The notes under the pieces were generated by a model. That model was not told the origin of the DNA. It made no database searches and saw only the letters and a program-made list of their open reading frames with translations. A DNA stretch of 47,437 nucleotides from the NCBI GenBank assembly GCA_019239825.1, contig JAFAZK010000312.1, positions 1-47,437 on the forward strand. The letters are read 5' to 3'. The DNA comes from Verrucomicrobiota bacterium (lineage in GTDB: Bacteria; Verrucomicrobiota; Verrucomicrobiia; Chthoniobacterales; JAFAMB01). Positions 32,437 through 40,795 of the stretch are shown here, one piece after another. Every line of letters starts with the position of its first letter. Position 1 is the stretch's first letter. The translations under genes were made by a program, and so were the position numbers.

Positions 32437-33705
32437 CTACTTCTGGGCGTCAACCGCGTCTGCCATTTGTTTGGCGGCGTCGGCTGCGGATAAGCCAGGT
32501 GTATTGACGAAATTGGTGATTACCTCCATCGCTGCGCCGCGGTACTTCTGCAGGATGGTCATATTGTGGGCGAAGCTACGGACCAACGTCCCCTCTTTGA
32601 TGGCTTCCTCGAGATCTTTCTGGCATTTGATCTGGCAAGGATTGAAGCCAGTCAGATCAATGTCGAGCCTGGCCGGAATAGAGCCTTTCGCCTTATTAAA
32701 GATGACTTGGAAGTCTTTCGACATAATGAGATGGGCAAGAAGCTTGGAACCTGCCAGATAGTCCTTGTCCTTCTGTTGAAAGAAGACCACTGAATCACTA
32801 TTGAGGATGAACCCCGTCTTGCCGTTGTCTTCAGGTGCTTGAGAGCAAAGGTAGTCCACGCCTTCTTTGAACCCGCCGGCATTGAAGGTGCCGATCGACC
32901 AGTCGCCCATGAAGAAGAAGCCGGCCTTGCCGGTGAGCATCATGTTAGCGGCGGCGTCCCAAGTGCGGGCGGAGATGCCCGGATCCATGTTGTTGATCAT
33001 CTTCCGGAATTGTTCGAAGCACTTCACCATGCCGTCGCTGCGCATGGTGGCGCTATCGCCTTCAACGAAGGCTTTCTTGAACAGGTCCATATCCATGCCG
33101 TAAACGACGATTTCAAAGGTCGTGGCATCGGTCCAATCGGCGCTGCCGTGCGCGATCGGAATAAGGCCGGCGGCTTTCAACTTGTCGCAATCAGCGTTAA
33201 ATTCGGCCCAGGTGGCGGGCATGCTCGTGATACCGGCCTGGTCGAGGGCTTTCTTGCCACCCCACATCCAGTTGATGCGGTGGATGTTCATCGGGACTGC
33301 GACCCATGAGCCCTTTGGCTTCATGACTGGAAGAAGCTCGGGAGCGACGGTCTTATCCCAACCCTCGCTCTTGGCAATCTCGTCGAGATTGAGGGTCTTA
33401 CCCGTGGCGTTCCATTCTGCGATCTCAGGGCCTTTCAGCTGGACCGCGGGCGGCGGATTACCGGACACAACATCGGCACGGAGTTTAGCCAGAGTATTAG
33501 CGGTATGTCCGGCAATGGAAGTTGCTTCCCATTTGCCGCCTGCCTCCGTGAACATTTCACCAAGCTTCGCGATGGCTGCTGCATCGGAACCCTCGCTCCA
33601 TTGGTTAAGTAGGTTGGTTTTGGGTTCGGCCTGCGCCCTGGCCGACAACAGTCCAAGTGTTATGGGAACAACAGCCACCGCAAGGGAGGCGAATCGTACA
33701 TTCAT
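32437..33705 (-). CDS. Sugar-binding protein of ABC transporter (GtsA-like)
   Basis: 422 residues from an ATG at 33705. Residues 1-26 form a signal peptide ending ARAQA. The mature part begins EPKTNLLNQWSEGSDAAAIAKLGEMFTEAGGKWE, the type I extracellular solute-binding fold. It continues with PMNIHRINWMWGGKKALDQAG, GSADWTDATTFE and GKAGFFFMGDWSIGTF. The motifs match the glucose/mannose binding proteins of GtsABC systems. Two Cys (NPCQIKC) near the C-terminus may form a disulfide. It is the first gene of the operon: binding protein, MalF-type, MalG-type, MalK-type. The exact sugar is not proven. Confidence 0.92.
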   Translation of the reverse strand: MNVRFASLAVAVVPITLGLLSARAQAEPKTNLLNQWSEGSDAAAIAKLGEMFTEAGGKWEATSIAGHTANTLAKLRADVVSGNPPPAVQLKGPEIAEWNATGKTLNLDEIAKSEGWDKTVAPELLPVMKPKGSWVAVPMNIHRINWMWGGKKALDQAGITSMPATWAEFNADCDKLKAAGLIPIAHGSADWTDATTFEIVVYGMDMDLFKKAFVEGDSATMRSDGMVKCFEQFRKMINNMDPGISARTWDAAANMMLTGKAGFFFMGDWSIGTFNAGGFKEGVDYLCSQAPEDNGKTGFILNSDSVVFFQQKDKDYLAGSKLLAHLIMSKDFQVIFNKAKGSIPARLDIDLTGFNPCQIKCQKDLEEAIKEGTLVRSFAHNMTILQKYRGAAMEVITNFVNTPGLSAADAAKQMADAVDAQK

Positions 33706-34003
33706 TTTTGCTGGGGGAGTTAAAAGCCCGATTTGCCGGGCGCACTATTTGTTACACAGGACCCGGATGAACACCAGTAGAGAAAGAGTACAGTTCAACA
33801 AAATTCATTAGGACAATGGTTGGCGCTCGAGTTTTGCAGGTCGTTCGAGAGTTTTTTTCTTTCAAATTGAAGTAATGGCCGCCGGGTTTGCCTGGCCGGA
33901 GCAGTGACCTAGCCGTTTGCGGCGTTAATCTCTGGATCGCTCGGTTCGCCTGGTGGCCGGGTTCGCTCTTGGGGTTGCACCCTCGCCGGCCTCATCATTC
34001 GAA
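33706..34003. other. Promoter side of the sugar ABC operon
   Basis: About 300 bases between the binding-protein start and the repeat cluster at 34004. On the minus strand, TTGTTGAACTGTACTC-type sequence is the only loose promoter-like stretch. No gene. Confidence 0.3.
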
Positions 34004-34190
34004 ACCAGCTCCGTAGGAGCGATATCTTTATAGCCCGCGGCCATAATTAAAAGGTGCAGCTCCGTAGGAGCGATATCAAAGTTGGGAGCGCACGCTGGGT
34101 CTGTCACGTTCTCTTAGATGCCGCTTCTAACGGAGCTAACCGTGTGGGGGTTGCCTGTGGCTACAAAGATTTCGCTCCTACGGAGCTGGT
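34004..34190. repeat. Cluster of three AGCTCCGTAGGAGCGATATC-type repeats
   Basis: Copy 1 at 34007-34026 and copy 2 at 34058-34077 share AGCTCCGTAGGAGCGATATC exactly. Copy 3 (34159-34190) is inverted, reading AGCTCCGTAGGAGCGAAATC then TTTGTAGCC, close to the TTTATAGCC after copy 1. The core GCTCC-GTA-GGAGC is itself a hairpin. Short frames through it are repeat-driven, not genes. Confidence 0.75.
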
Positions 34191-34270
34191 TTTGATGGTG
34201 GGGCGCAACCTGTTTAACACCAACAAAATGAGATAGCCTATAAAATCGCCTGTGGCAGAATCGTCTGCCA

Positions 34271-35443
34271 ATGAAACTCGGTTCCCAAACTCGGACGCTG
34301 CTGTTTGCGTTTTCTCTCGTCCAGATCAGCGTCGCAGACGCTTATGTTGCCTCGCCAGCAAAGCGGGCGCGTGATCTCGGTGTTCCCTTCGACGGTACGC
34401 CCGGAGAATTCAACGCCATCACCGATGTGCCTGGGGTTGAGGTTGGACAAACGACGCTGATCGAAGGGGAGGGAAAACTCGTAGTGGGTAAAGGGCCTGT
34501 TAGGACCGGCGTAACCGCGATTCTCCCGCTTGGCAAAAGCGGTGCAAACACGCCGGTGCCGGCCGCGATGTTTTCTTTCAATGGCAACGGTGAAATGACC
34601 GGAAGTGAGTGGGTAGAAGAATCGGGATTCTTGGAGGGACCGGTGCTGCTTACCAACACGCACAGTGTAGGCGTGGTGCGCGACGCGGTGATTGCCTGGG
34701 GACAAAAGCGGTATCCGGATACCGACTATTACAGTTTACCGGTCGTGGCCGAGACTTGGGATGGTGAGCTGAATGACATCAACGGCTTTCATGTTACCAA
34801 GGAGGACGTGTTTGCTGCTTTGGAAAACTCGGCAAGCGGACCGGTGATGGAAGGGAACGTTGGTGGTGGTACCGGGAACCGCGCGTTCGATTTCAAGGCG
34901 GGTATTGGGACAGCCTCGCGTTTGGTTTCAATCAATAACGATCGGTTTTGCGTGGGTGTCTTGGTTCAAGCGAACTTTGCTTCACGTCAGAATCTGACTA
35001 TTGCCGGCGTTCCCGTAGGTAAAGAAATCACCGACTTGATGCCCGAGATTCATCGGGAACCAGAACGCGAAGGTTCCATCCTGGTGGTGCTGGCGACGAA
35101 TGCACCGTTGTTTCCAAGCCAATTGAAACGGTTGGCGAAACGGGCTGCCCTTGGTATTGGTCGGACTGGCGGTGTTAGCACCGATTCGTCTGGAGACCTA
35201 TTCATTGCTTTTTCTACGGCAGTCCCGACCCAGGAGGGAGGCCGCCAACATTGGTCGACGGTCAAGAATCCCGATGTTTCTCCTCTGCTAGCTGCGGCAG
35301 TGCAAGCGACCGAAGAGGCAATTATTAACTCGTTGGTGGCGGCCAAAACGATGCATGGAATCAACGATAACGTAATGTACTCGTTGCCCCTGGACCGATT
35401 ACGAGAGGTGCTCAAGAAATATAACCGTTTAGTAGCGCCGTGA
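34271..35443 (+). CDS. DmpA-type aminopeptidase (P1 / S58 family), exported
   Basis: 390 residues from an ATG. A hydrophobic N-terminus (about 8-25) suggests a signal peptide, unusual for the DmpA prototype but common in this P1 group. RARDLGVPFDGTPGEFNAITDVPGVEVG opens the domain; NTHSVGVVRDAV and EGNVGGGTGNRAFDFKAGIGTASR follow. The autoproteolysis site is EGS at 267-269, where Ser269 becomes the new N-terminal nucleophile, followed by ILVVLATNAPL. The family releases N-terminal D- or L-residues or beta-peptides. Length and motifs are complete. It stands alone beside a repeat cluster. Confidence 0.9.
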   Translation: MKLGSQTRTLLFAFSLVQISVADAYVASPAKRARDLGVPFDGTPGEFNAITDVPGVEVGQTTLIEGEGKLVVGKGPVRTGVTAILPLGKSGANTPVPAAMFSFNGNGEMTGSEWVEESGFLEGPVLLTNTHSVGVVRDAVIAWGQKRYPDTDYYSLPVVAETWDGELNDINGFHVTKEDVFAALENSASGPVMEGNVGGGTGNRAFDFKAGIGTASRLVSINNDRFCVGVLVQANFASRQNLTIAGVPVGKEITDLMPEIHREPEREGSILVVLATNAPLFPSQLKRLAKRAALGIGRTGGVSTDSSGDLFIAFSTAVPTQEGGRQHWSTVKNPDVSPLLAAAVQATEEAIINSLVAAKTMHGINDNVMYSLPLDRLREVLKKYNRLVAP

Positions 35444-35610
35444 TCGCTCGGGAACGCCGCGAGCGCCGGGAGCGAAGTGATTAGTGATTGGTGACAGGTC
35501 GTGCCGAAAGAAACGCATTCGTCGGTAAAGGCAGGAACCCAGTGCTAACGGCCAACCGGCAGTTTCAAACTTCGTTCTCGGCGCTTCCGGCGTTGTTTCT
35601 TGGGCGCCGG

Positions 35611-35889
35611 TTAAGAAGGCGGATTGGTTGGAGGCTTTTGTTCTTTGAGAACAGTCAGGTTGTTTACACGAAGGTCTTCGACATCGAGCTGATCTATCTT
35701 CAGCTTGCGTAGGTGTACCTGCTTAATAAGCAGTTCTCGTATTATTACCCGGCTGATAACGACAAGACCGATCGTTAAACTGCCGACGGCTAAAGTCGCT
35801 AATGCCGCGGCGGCGGTCGCGCCGGCAGCAGTGGCTTCAGCGACCGCAGCTCGAGACTTCGGTAGGCGGAGGAGACCGGTGGGTTTCAT
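35611..35889 (-). CDS. Small membrane protein with pentad repeats
   Basis: 92 residues from the ATG at 35889; a TTG at 35925 would read into a dispersed repeat. A polar start (MKPTGLLRLPKSR) leads to an Ala/Gly/Leu-rich membrane segment (about 20-48). The tail repeats five-residue units LKIDQ-LDVED-LRVNN-LTVLK, with Leu first and Ile or Val in third or second place. The tail would form a small beta-type or coil edge and could bind a partner. No known family. It sits between the aminopeptidase and an acidic hypothetical protein, flanked on its upstream side by an inverted repeat. Confidence 0.6.
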   Translation of the reverse strand: MKPTGLLRLPKSRAAVAEATAAGATAAAALATLAVGSLTIGLVVISRVIIRELLIKQVHLRKLKIDQLDVEDLRVNNLTVLKEQKPPTNPPS

Positions 35890-35902
35890 GGCGGCTTGAC
35901 TC

Positions 35903-36114
35903 GGTAGGGCGAGGCTCCCGAACAACCAACAACGGTTTTCAGAGCCGATGATATTCTATCTGACAGGAGTTGAATTAGGTCAATGCGCTTGCCGAGCCGA
36001 TGGGTTGCGCGTGATCACGGCTCGGCAAGGGCATAGATCTATTCGCTCTTTGGGTTGATAGAGTACGGTTCGCTCCGCTAACGAACCTCGGTCATTCGGG
36101 AGCCTCGCCCTACC
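35903..36114. repeat. Inverted pair GGTAGGGCGAGGCTCCCGAA
   Basis: The 20 bases at 35903-35922 are exactly the reverse complement of 36095-36114, with about 170 bases between them. A third, less exact copy (GGTGGGGCGAGGCTCCGGC) is at 40588-40606. The unit itself contains GGGCGAGGCTCCC, a partial palindrome. No coding frame inside. Confidence 0.7.
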
Positions 36115-36117
36115 AAG

Positions 36118-37263
36118 TTATTCAGTCTTTTTCCTGAAATCGTCCATCAGAGCGAGGATCTCTTGTCGGGTTTGGAGCATCTCGGTGATCCACTCGTCGA
36201 TAGAAAAAGGGAGTTCGCGTTTTGAATCTCTGAGCCGGTTGGCCGCGGTGAGGGCGCGTGACAGTTCGCCAATGGCTCGTTTCAATTTAGCAACCACCAG
36301 ACCGAACATGTTGAGATCCGGCCCAAGATCGTGGTCGCCGATAGTAAGCGCGCCAGCGATCTTTGGGCCCACGGCCATGTACGCACCGACCATTTCGTCT
36401 ATATCGTCGTTTCGCTGATTCTCGGTCAATCGGGACAGCTCAACGGACCGGTCGATAATCCGCTTTACCAGAGGATGCCGGATGGGGCGCTCAGTCTGGG
36501 CGATCTCTTCCTCGTCAGGTTCGTGGAAACCCACCTCCTCGTCGTCTTCGTCTTCCTCGGAGGACTGATCCTGTGCGTCCAGCATTTCCTCGATCTCCTT
36601 CCAACCCATGCCGCGCGCGATCAAACGGTCTCGATCCGGATGGTCACTATATTTCTCTAGTAATTCGCCGAGTTTGGTGGAACGCCGGTCGGAAGCGCGG
36701 AGGAAAAGCTCCCACTCAAATTCATCCTTCGGATCGCCGTTGTAAGCAGCTTCCTCGCGTGGGTCGAAAGACTCCGTTATCCGGTCCATGAATGACTGCA
36801 TCGCCTCGGCGTTCGCTTCGAGTTGGCGAGCTTCCTGTTCTGAGGAGAGTCGCCATGCCGGTTCGCCAATCTCAACCTCATAGTCGGTGGACTCGATCAC
36901 GACCCGCCCGTTGGTGTCACTGAACCATTCCAGGTAGAGCGCATTGGCCATGTGTTCTGAAAAAGGTTGATCGTTTTTGAGCGCCTCGTAATCCAGGTCT
37001 TCGATTACTCGTACTTTTCTGGCTGCCGTCATATCTCCGACGACCCCGGTCTGGTCCGGCTTTAGAGTCAGGCTGGGGTCCACCTTTGGCGCCGGATTCA
37101 AGAAGGCGAGCTTGCAGCCGGCCAGATCTTTGTGGCCGTTGCCGGACAATTTCAGGGCCAAGGGATCCTCGCGTCCGGCCAGCCAGATTTTACCTTGGAC
37201 AAGTCCAGGTGTCTGATTATCGATTTCCCCGCGAACGATATTATCTGCGATACGCCAGGCCAT
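36118..37263 (-). CDS. Hypothetical acidic protein, conserved-looking N-terminal domain
   Basis: 381 residues from an ATG at 37263. Not a family I can name. The first 60 residues (MAWRIADNIVRGEIDN, GKIWLAGREDPLALKLSGN, DLAGCKLAF) look like a compact beta domain. The middle (about 145-275) is rich in Glu/Asp, including DQSSEEDEDDEEVGFHEPDEEE. The C-terminal part (about 290-381) is helical with heptad-like spacing (LGPDLNMFGLVVAKLKRAIGELSRAL). No signal peptide or membrane helix, so cytoplasmic. The Ser/Thr kinase gene lies 170 bases upstream on the same strand. The acidic linker could be a phosphorylation target, but that is speculation. Confidence 0.75.
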   Translation of the reverse strand: MAWRIADNIVRGEIDNQTPGLVQGKIWLAGREDPLALKLSGNGHKDLAGCKLAFLNPAPKVDPSLTLKPDQTGVVGDMTAARKVRVIEDLDYEALKNDQPFSEHMANALYLEWFSDTNGRVVIESTDYEVEIGEPAWRLSSEQEARQLEANAEAMQSFMDRITESFDPREEAAYNGDPKDEFEWELFLRASDRRSTKLGELLEKYSDHPDRDRLIARGMGWKEIEEMLDAQDQSSEEDEDDEEVGFHEPDEEEIAQTERPIRHPLVKRIIDRSVELSRLTENQRNDDIDEMVGAYMAVGPKIAGALTIGDHDLGPDLNMFGLVVAKLKRAIGELSRALTAANRLRDSKRELPFSIDEWITEMLQTRQEILALMDDFRKKTE

Positions 37264-37433
37264 GCAGGTGTCTTATCGAAAAATCAGAATATTGCAACAA
37301 CTTTATAGTGAGTTATTAACTTGGTGCAGGGTCGCGGGTTTTAGGTTCTAGGTTGTGCTCAGCGCAGCACCAAGCGTCGCCCGAATAGAGGATAAACGTC
37401 GAACTTAGAACTCTGAACCTCGAACTGTTCCGG

Positions 37434-38831
37434 TTAATCGCGTTCGTCTCGATCACCCACTGACTTCAGCCAATCGCGTACCATCCGCCTCAAACTTCTG
37501 CGTTCCCGTGATGAGAGCTGGCGAAGTTGGCGGTTAACCCGGATCTCACGTTTCAAATCTTCAAGTCGGAAGGGCAGGAATTGAAAACCGGTCTGCGCGG
37601 TCATGATCAGCCCTAGAATCAATATCGATATCCATTCGTTACGCGAAGTTCCTCCAACGATCAGAGCGATCCAGAAATAACGGAGAACCGATATCCTGAT
37701 ATTATCGCCGATTATTTCCAAAATATCGGTCAGATTTAACTGAATTGTCTCGGGAGCTCGCTGCAACCGAACTTTGAGCGACCGTGAGCGCTGAGCAGGT
37801 GGTGCGGGGCGAGCAGGGGCCGGGACCGGAATCGACGCAGGCTGAGTGGCTTGGGGCAGCTGCTCATTTTTTAACCAATCGTCGATCTCTTTTTTTCGCC
37901 ATCGAAGTGTGTAGTCAGATGTCAGTAAGCCGGTTAACAATTGCTTCCAGCGAGGCGAAAGTGCTTCGGGAATCTCGATCTTTCCTCCGGCAACCCGGTA
38001 AAGCTGTTGTTTGACGTCGAGGCCGGCAAACGGTTGCCGGCCGGTTAATGCCTCGATTAAGACCATGCCTAAGCTCCAATAATCGCTGGCCTCTGATTGC
38101 ATACCGGTAACGGCTTCGGGAGACGAGTACGCAACTGTACCGATGGTCCCAGTCAAGATCGTCTGGTACCCGCCGAGGCGAGCGGTTCCGAAGTCAGCGA
38201 GCGAGACCTGCAACGGTTCGGTCTGGGTGACGAACACATTAGACGGCTTGATGTCCCGGTGAAGGACGTTCTGGCTATGCAAATAGTGGATTGCGTCTGC
38301 CAACTGTTCCAGGAGGCGCTTGGCGTCGGCATCGCTGAGATGGTTCTGCTGCTGGATCAAGTCCGTCAGAGTTCCATGGGCGACGTAGGGAGATACCTCG
38401 AAATATCGGCCTTGGATCTCGCCGGCCTGCAGAATCGGTAATAAGTGGGGATGGGAGAGAGCGCACTTTTGACGTTCGTCCATCAGACCGGGAAGCCTTC
38501 CGTGCCGGTAGATCTTCACAGCGACCTGTTCTCCGCCGGGTCGTTCTCCTATCCAAACGTCCGACTCGCCCGACTGGTTGCTGAGCAGTTTGGTCAGGCG
38601 GATATCGCCGACGAAACCGATGTCCAGGGACAGTTGAGTGCTGTAGACGGGCTCGCTGGTTGCTCCGGGTACCTCCGAAGGCGGTCCCACGTCTTCACGC
38701 CCCGCAGAGGACGGTGCCAAGTCCTCCCTGGCTAAAGCTCCCTCCTTCGCCAAGACTTCTGCGGAAAAGCCGGAGGAAGACTCTTCCTGGCCCACAGAGG
38801 CCGGTCCCACCGATTGCTGCTCCTCCGCCAT
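37434..38831 (-). CDS. Membrane Ser/Thr protein kinase
   Basis: 465 residues from the ATG at 38831 (AAGG upstream). A TTG at 38867 would overlap the GNAT stop but has no ribosome site. The first 65 residues are low-complexity, Ser/Glu/Pro-rich. The kinase domain has VAVKIY (Lys106), HRDIKPSNV (191-199), DFG (213-215) and SPEA (activation segment), so it is catalytically complete. A Pro-rich linker (about 335-360) leads to a hydrophobic pair (RYFWIALIVGG; EWISILILGLIMTAQTGF) and a very basic tail. This is an eukaryotic-like (PknB-type) kinase. It follows the GNAT gene by 32 bases, probably in one transcript. It contrasts with the pseudokinase module at 9592-15243. Confidence 0.9.
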   Translation of the reverse strand: MAEEQQSVGPASVGQEESSSGFSAEVLAKEGALAREDLAPSSAGREDVGPPSEVPGATSEPVYSTQLSLDIGFVGDIRLTKLLSNQSGESDVWIGERPGGEQVAVKIYRHGRLPGLMDERQKCALSHPHLLPILQAGEIQGRYFEVSPYVAHGTLTDLIQQQNHLSDADAKRLLEQLADAIHYLHSQNVLHRDIKPSNVFVTQTEPLQVSLADFGTARLGGYQTILTGTIGTVAYSSPEAVTGMQSEASDYWSLGMVLIEALTGRQPFAGLDVKQQLYRVAGGKIEIPEALSPRWKQLLTGLLTSDYTLRWRKKEIDDWLKNEQLPQATQPASIPVPAPARPAPPAQRSRSLKVRLQRAPETIQLNLTDILEIIGDNIRISVLRYFWIALIVGGTSRNEWISILILGLIMTAQTGFQFLPFRLEDLKREIRVNRQLRQLSSRERRSLRRMVRDWLKSVGDRDERD

Positions 38832-38863
38832 TGACGAGACCTTCTTCACCCGGACAGCCGGCG

Positions 38864-39355
38864 TCAACGCTTTGTTTCGACGAGCGGTGCTAAGGTCCGT
38901 TTCATCCGCCGGCTGACGGTTCGAAAGCCGATTGCTTCATAAAAGCGAATCGCGTTGTGATTGAACTCATAAACATTTAAGTCCAACTCCTGTATATCCC
39001 TCGCTCGAGTCCAGAGCACTGCCGCGTCGACCAGTTTACGCCCGACCCCGGCTCGGCGGAATTCTGCGGCTACGGCAAGGTTTTCTAAAAGAACGAAGCG
39101 GTTCGGATTAAGAAGGGGCGGCGCTTCCCGAATCACAGTGACCGCAATGCCTGCTAAAACACCTTGATCTTCGGCGACAAAAACTGCTGCATCCGGGTCT
39201 TGGAAAAGCTCTTCCAGATAGCGACTGTGTTCCGCCGTTGCCGCTTCTCTGAACTGAGTAGGGTCTTCACCATGGTGGAATGCGGCGATCTCATCCAGCA
39301 AATGGACTAGTGCGACCAGATCTTCGGGGCGGGCGGGCCGGACGGAAACGTTCAT
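38864..39355 (-). CDS. GNAT-family N-acetyltransferase
   Basis: 163 residues from an ATG at 39355. RPARPEDLVALVHLLDEIAAFH is the N-terminal strand-helix. VLLENLAVAAEFRRAGVGRKLVDAAV is motif A (the acetyl-CoA pyrophosphate loop, RRAGVG). LDLNVYEFNHNAIRFYEAIGF is motif B (the N-x-x-A-x-x-F-Y signature). The target is not predictable: antibiotics, polyamines or protein N-termini are all acetylated by relatives. It is the first gene of a unit with the Ser/Thr kinase. An inverted repeat (39366-39618) fills the upstream side, so its promoter must lie within or beyond it. Confidence 0.9.
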   Translation of the reverse strand: MNVSVRPARPEDLVALVHLLDEIAAFHHGEDPTQFREAATAEHSRYLEELFQDPDAAVFVAEDQGVLAGIAVTVIREAPPLLNPNRFVLLENLAVAAEFRRAGVGRKLVDAAVLWTRARDIQELDLNVYEFNHNAIRFYEAIGFRTVSRRMKRTLAPLVETKR

Positions 39356-39365
39356 AGGTTCGAGG

Positions 39366-39618
39366 GTTCAGGCTTGTCCGACGTAGCTTTGCATATGTCA
39401 GGTGAAAGTTCTGTAGGTAGCGAAGTCGGAAGTTCAGGAGTTCAGGGTGAGGAGGACCACAAGTTGCAAGAAAAAAGAGGCAGTGGCGATTGTAATATGA
39501 CATTGGCCCAACGCTGCCGATAGGCGGCCCCTGAACTCCTGCAACTCCTTGAACTCTCGACTTCGCTACCTACAGAGCTCTCACCTGACATATGCAAGGC
39601 TACGTCGGACAAGCTTGA
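39366..39618. repeat. Large imperfect inverted repeat (MITE-like)
   Basis: The left arm (about 39366-39446) and the right arm (about 39530-39618) are inverted copies. Both read, with few differences, GCTTGTCCGACGTAGC, then TTGCATATGTCAGGTGA, then TCTGTAGGTAGCGAAGTCG and AGGAGTTCAGGG. About 85 bases separate the arms. There is no open frame of interest, so it fits a miniature non-autonomous element. It fills nearly the whole gap between the GNAT gene and the next plus-strand gene. Confidence 0.75.
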
Positions 39619-39731
39619 ACTCCTTCTTTTGCCCGCCGCGTTTCTTTGCTACTGTCGGGTTTTTCGAGAATTCCCCCCAGGGTTCGCAGGAGTGTGTTTT
39701 AGTTGCCTGAAAATCAGAACCGACAACAACT

Positions 39732-40556
39732 ATGAGTGAGACGCAAACTGAGTCGAGGCCAGAAGTTTCCCTGCTTCAACAGGCGGTCAACGTTTTCTTA
39801 AAGGACGCAATGCCGCATTTGACGCTCAGGGCGTGTGCTGATGCAATGATTCGGTCGGTGGTGCGGTTCATTCCTGGGGGATTGGTTTCCGGCAGCCTTT
39901 GGGGTCCGGGACAGCGGCCAAATACTCGATTCAGATTAACGATGGAAGGGGATACGATCGTGCATCGAGAAAGTGCCGAACTCGACCTGCTACCCGAGGA
40001 GCTAAAATTGCCGGATGCAACTGAAGACGATGTGCGCATCCTGTTGCATCGCTCGTTGAAGTCTTTGACGACTGACCGGCCCGGCCTTGATAACTTGCAG
40101 CAGGCGAAGTGCCGGGCGGCAATCGAGATTCGTCTCTGTTATTTTGGCCGTCTGATTCTGTTGCTGATCGTTGGATTCCCCACAGCTAAGGGTCTGATCA
40201 ACAAAGAGTCCGAAGAATTCCTAAACTTATTTTGCAGATGCTGCTTGATCACGCTGCAGGGGGCTTATATCGCGGAAATGGAAGAGAAGTCCGGGCGGGC
40301 GAGCTGTCGCCTTTTGCCTGAAAAATTCAGTCTCACCTTCCATTGGTTCCACTCGATTACGCGGCATCTGAACCTTGGGATCGTCCGGTTGCGTGAGGGG
40401 CAATACCCGGAAGCGGCAGACGCGCTCGACCGAACGTCCGTTGTCGCCTCGGTTTGTTTGGCGGAAATCATCACTCTAGTAAAAACCCTTTCCGATCCGA
40501 GACAGCCACGGGCCTTGCCAACGCCGGAAACACCGGAACGAACGGAAACCACGTGA
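39732..40556 (+). CDS. Hypothetical protein with GAF-like and H-box-like segments
   Basis: 274 residues from an ATG. No family can be assigned with certainty. Residues about 10-180 have alternating strands and helices as in a GAF-type sensor (FIPGGLVSGSLWGPGQRPNTRFRLTMEGDTI; CRAAIEIRLCYFGRLILLLIVGFP). The region from about 200 (FSLTFHWFHSITRHLNLGIVRLREGQYPEAADAL) ends in a helix pair reminiscent of a histidine-kinase dimerisation helix, but there is no kinase ATP-binding domain. It has no signal peptide. It faces the ECF cassette across about 240 bases, which holds another copy of the GGCGAGGCTCC repeat. Confidence 0.6.
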   Translation: MSETQTESRPEVSLLQQAVNVFLKDAMPHLTLRACADAMIRSVVRFIPGGLVSGSLWGPGQRPNTRFRLTMEGDTIVHRESAELDLLPEELKLPDATEDDVRILLHRSLKSLTTDRPGLDNLQQAKCRAAIEIRLCYFGRLILLLIVGFPTAKGLINKESEEFLNLFCRCCLITLQGAYIAEMEEKSGRASCRLLPEKFSLTFHWFHSITRHLNLGIVRLREGQYPEAADALDRTSVVASVCLAEIITLVKTLSDPRQPRALPTPETPERTETT

Positions 40557-40795
40557 GCCGGCGAATGAGTGAGTGGGCGAAACATTTGGTGGGGCGAGGC
40601 TCCGGCATGGCCGGTACGCTTTAGCGAAGGACTAGAGCTTTCCGCCGCCTATTTGTTTTGGCTACTTCTGAACGCCGCCGAGCCGGTCCCAGCGCCTCGC
40701 CATCTTTACGGACAATATTCCCGCTACGGCGCCGATAAAAGGGCGACTCCTCCTGTTTGAACCTGGCATGTGTTGGGCCGGGATCGGCGCGCAAC

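Noticed and set aside
33833..33860. Terminator suggested by TTTTTTT near 33853
   Set aside because: Only a five-base stem precedes it and there is no plus-strand gene to terminate.
33925..34236. Short frames around the GTAGGAGCG repeats
   Set aside because: Their peptides are translations of the repeat (both contain similar APTEL strings), so they are not independent genes.
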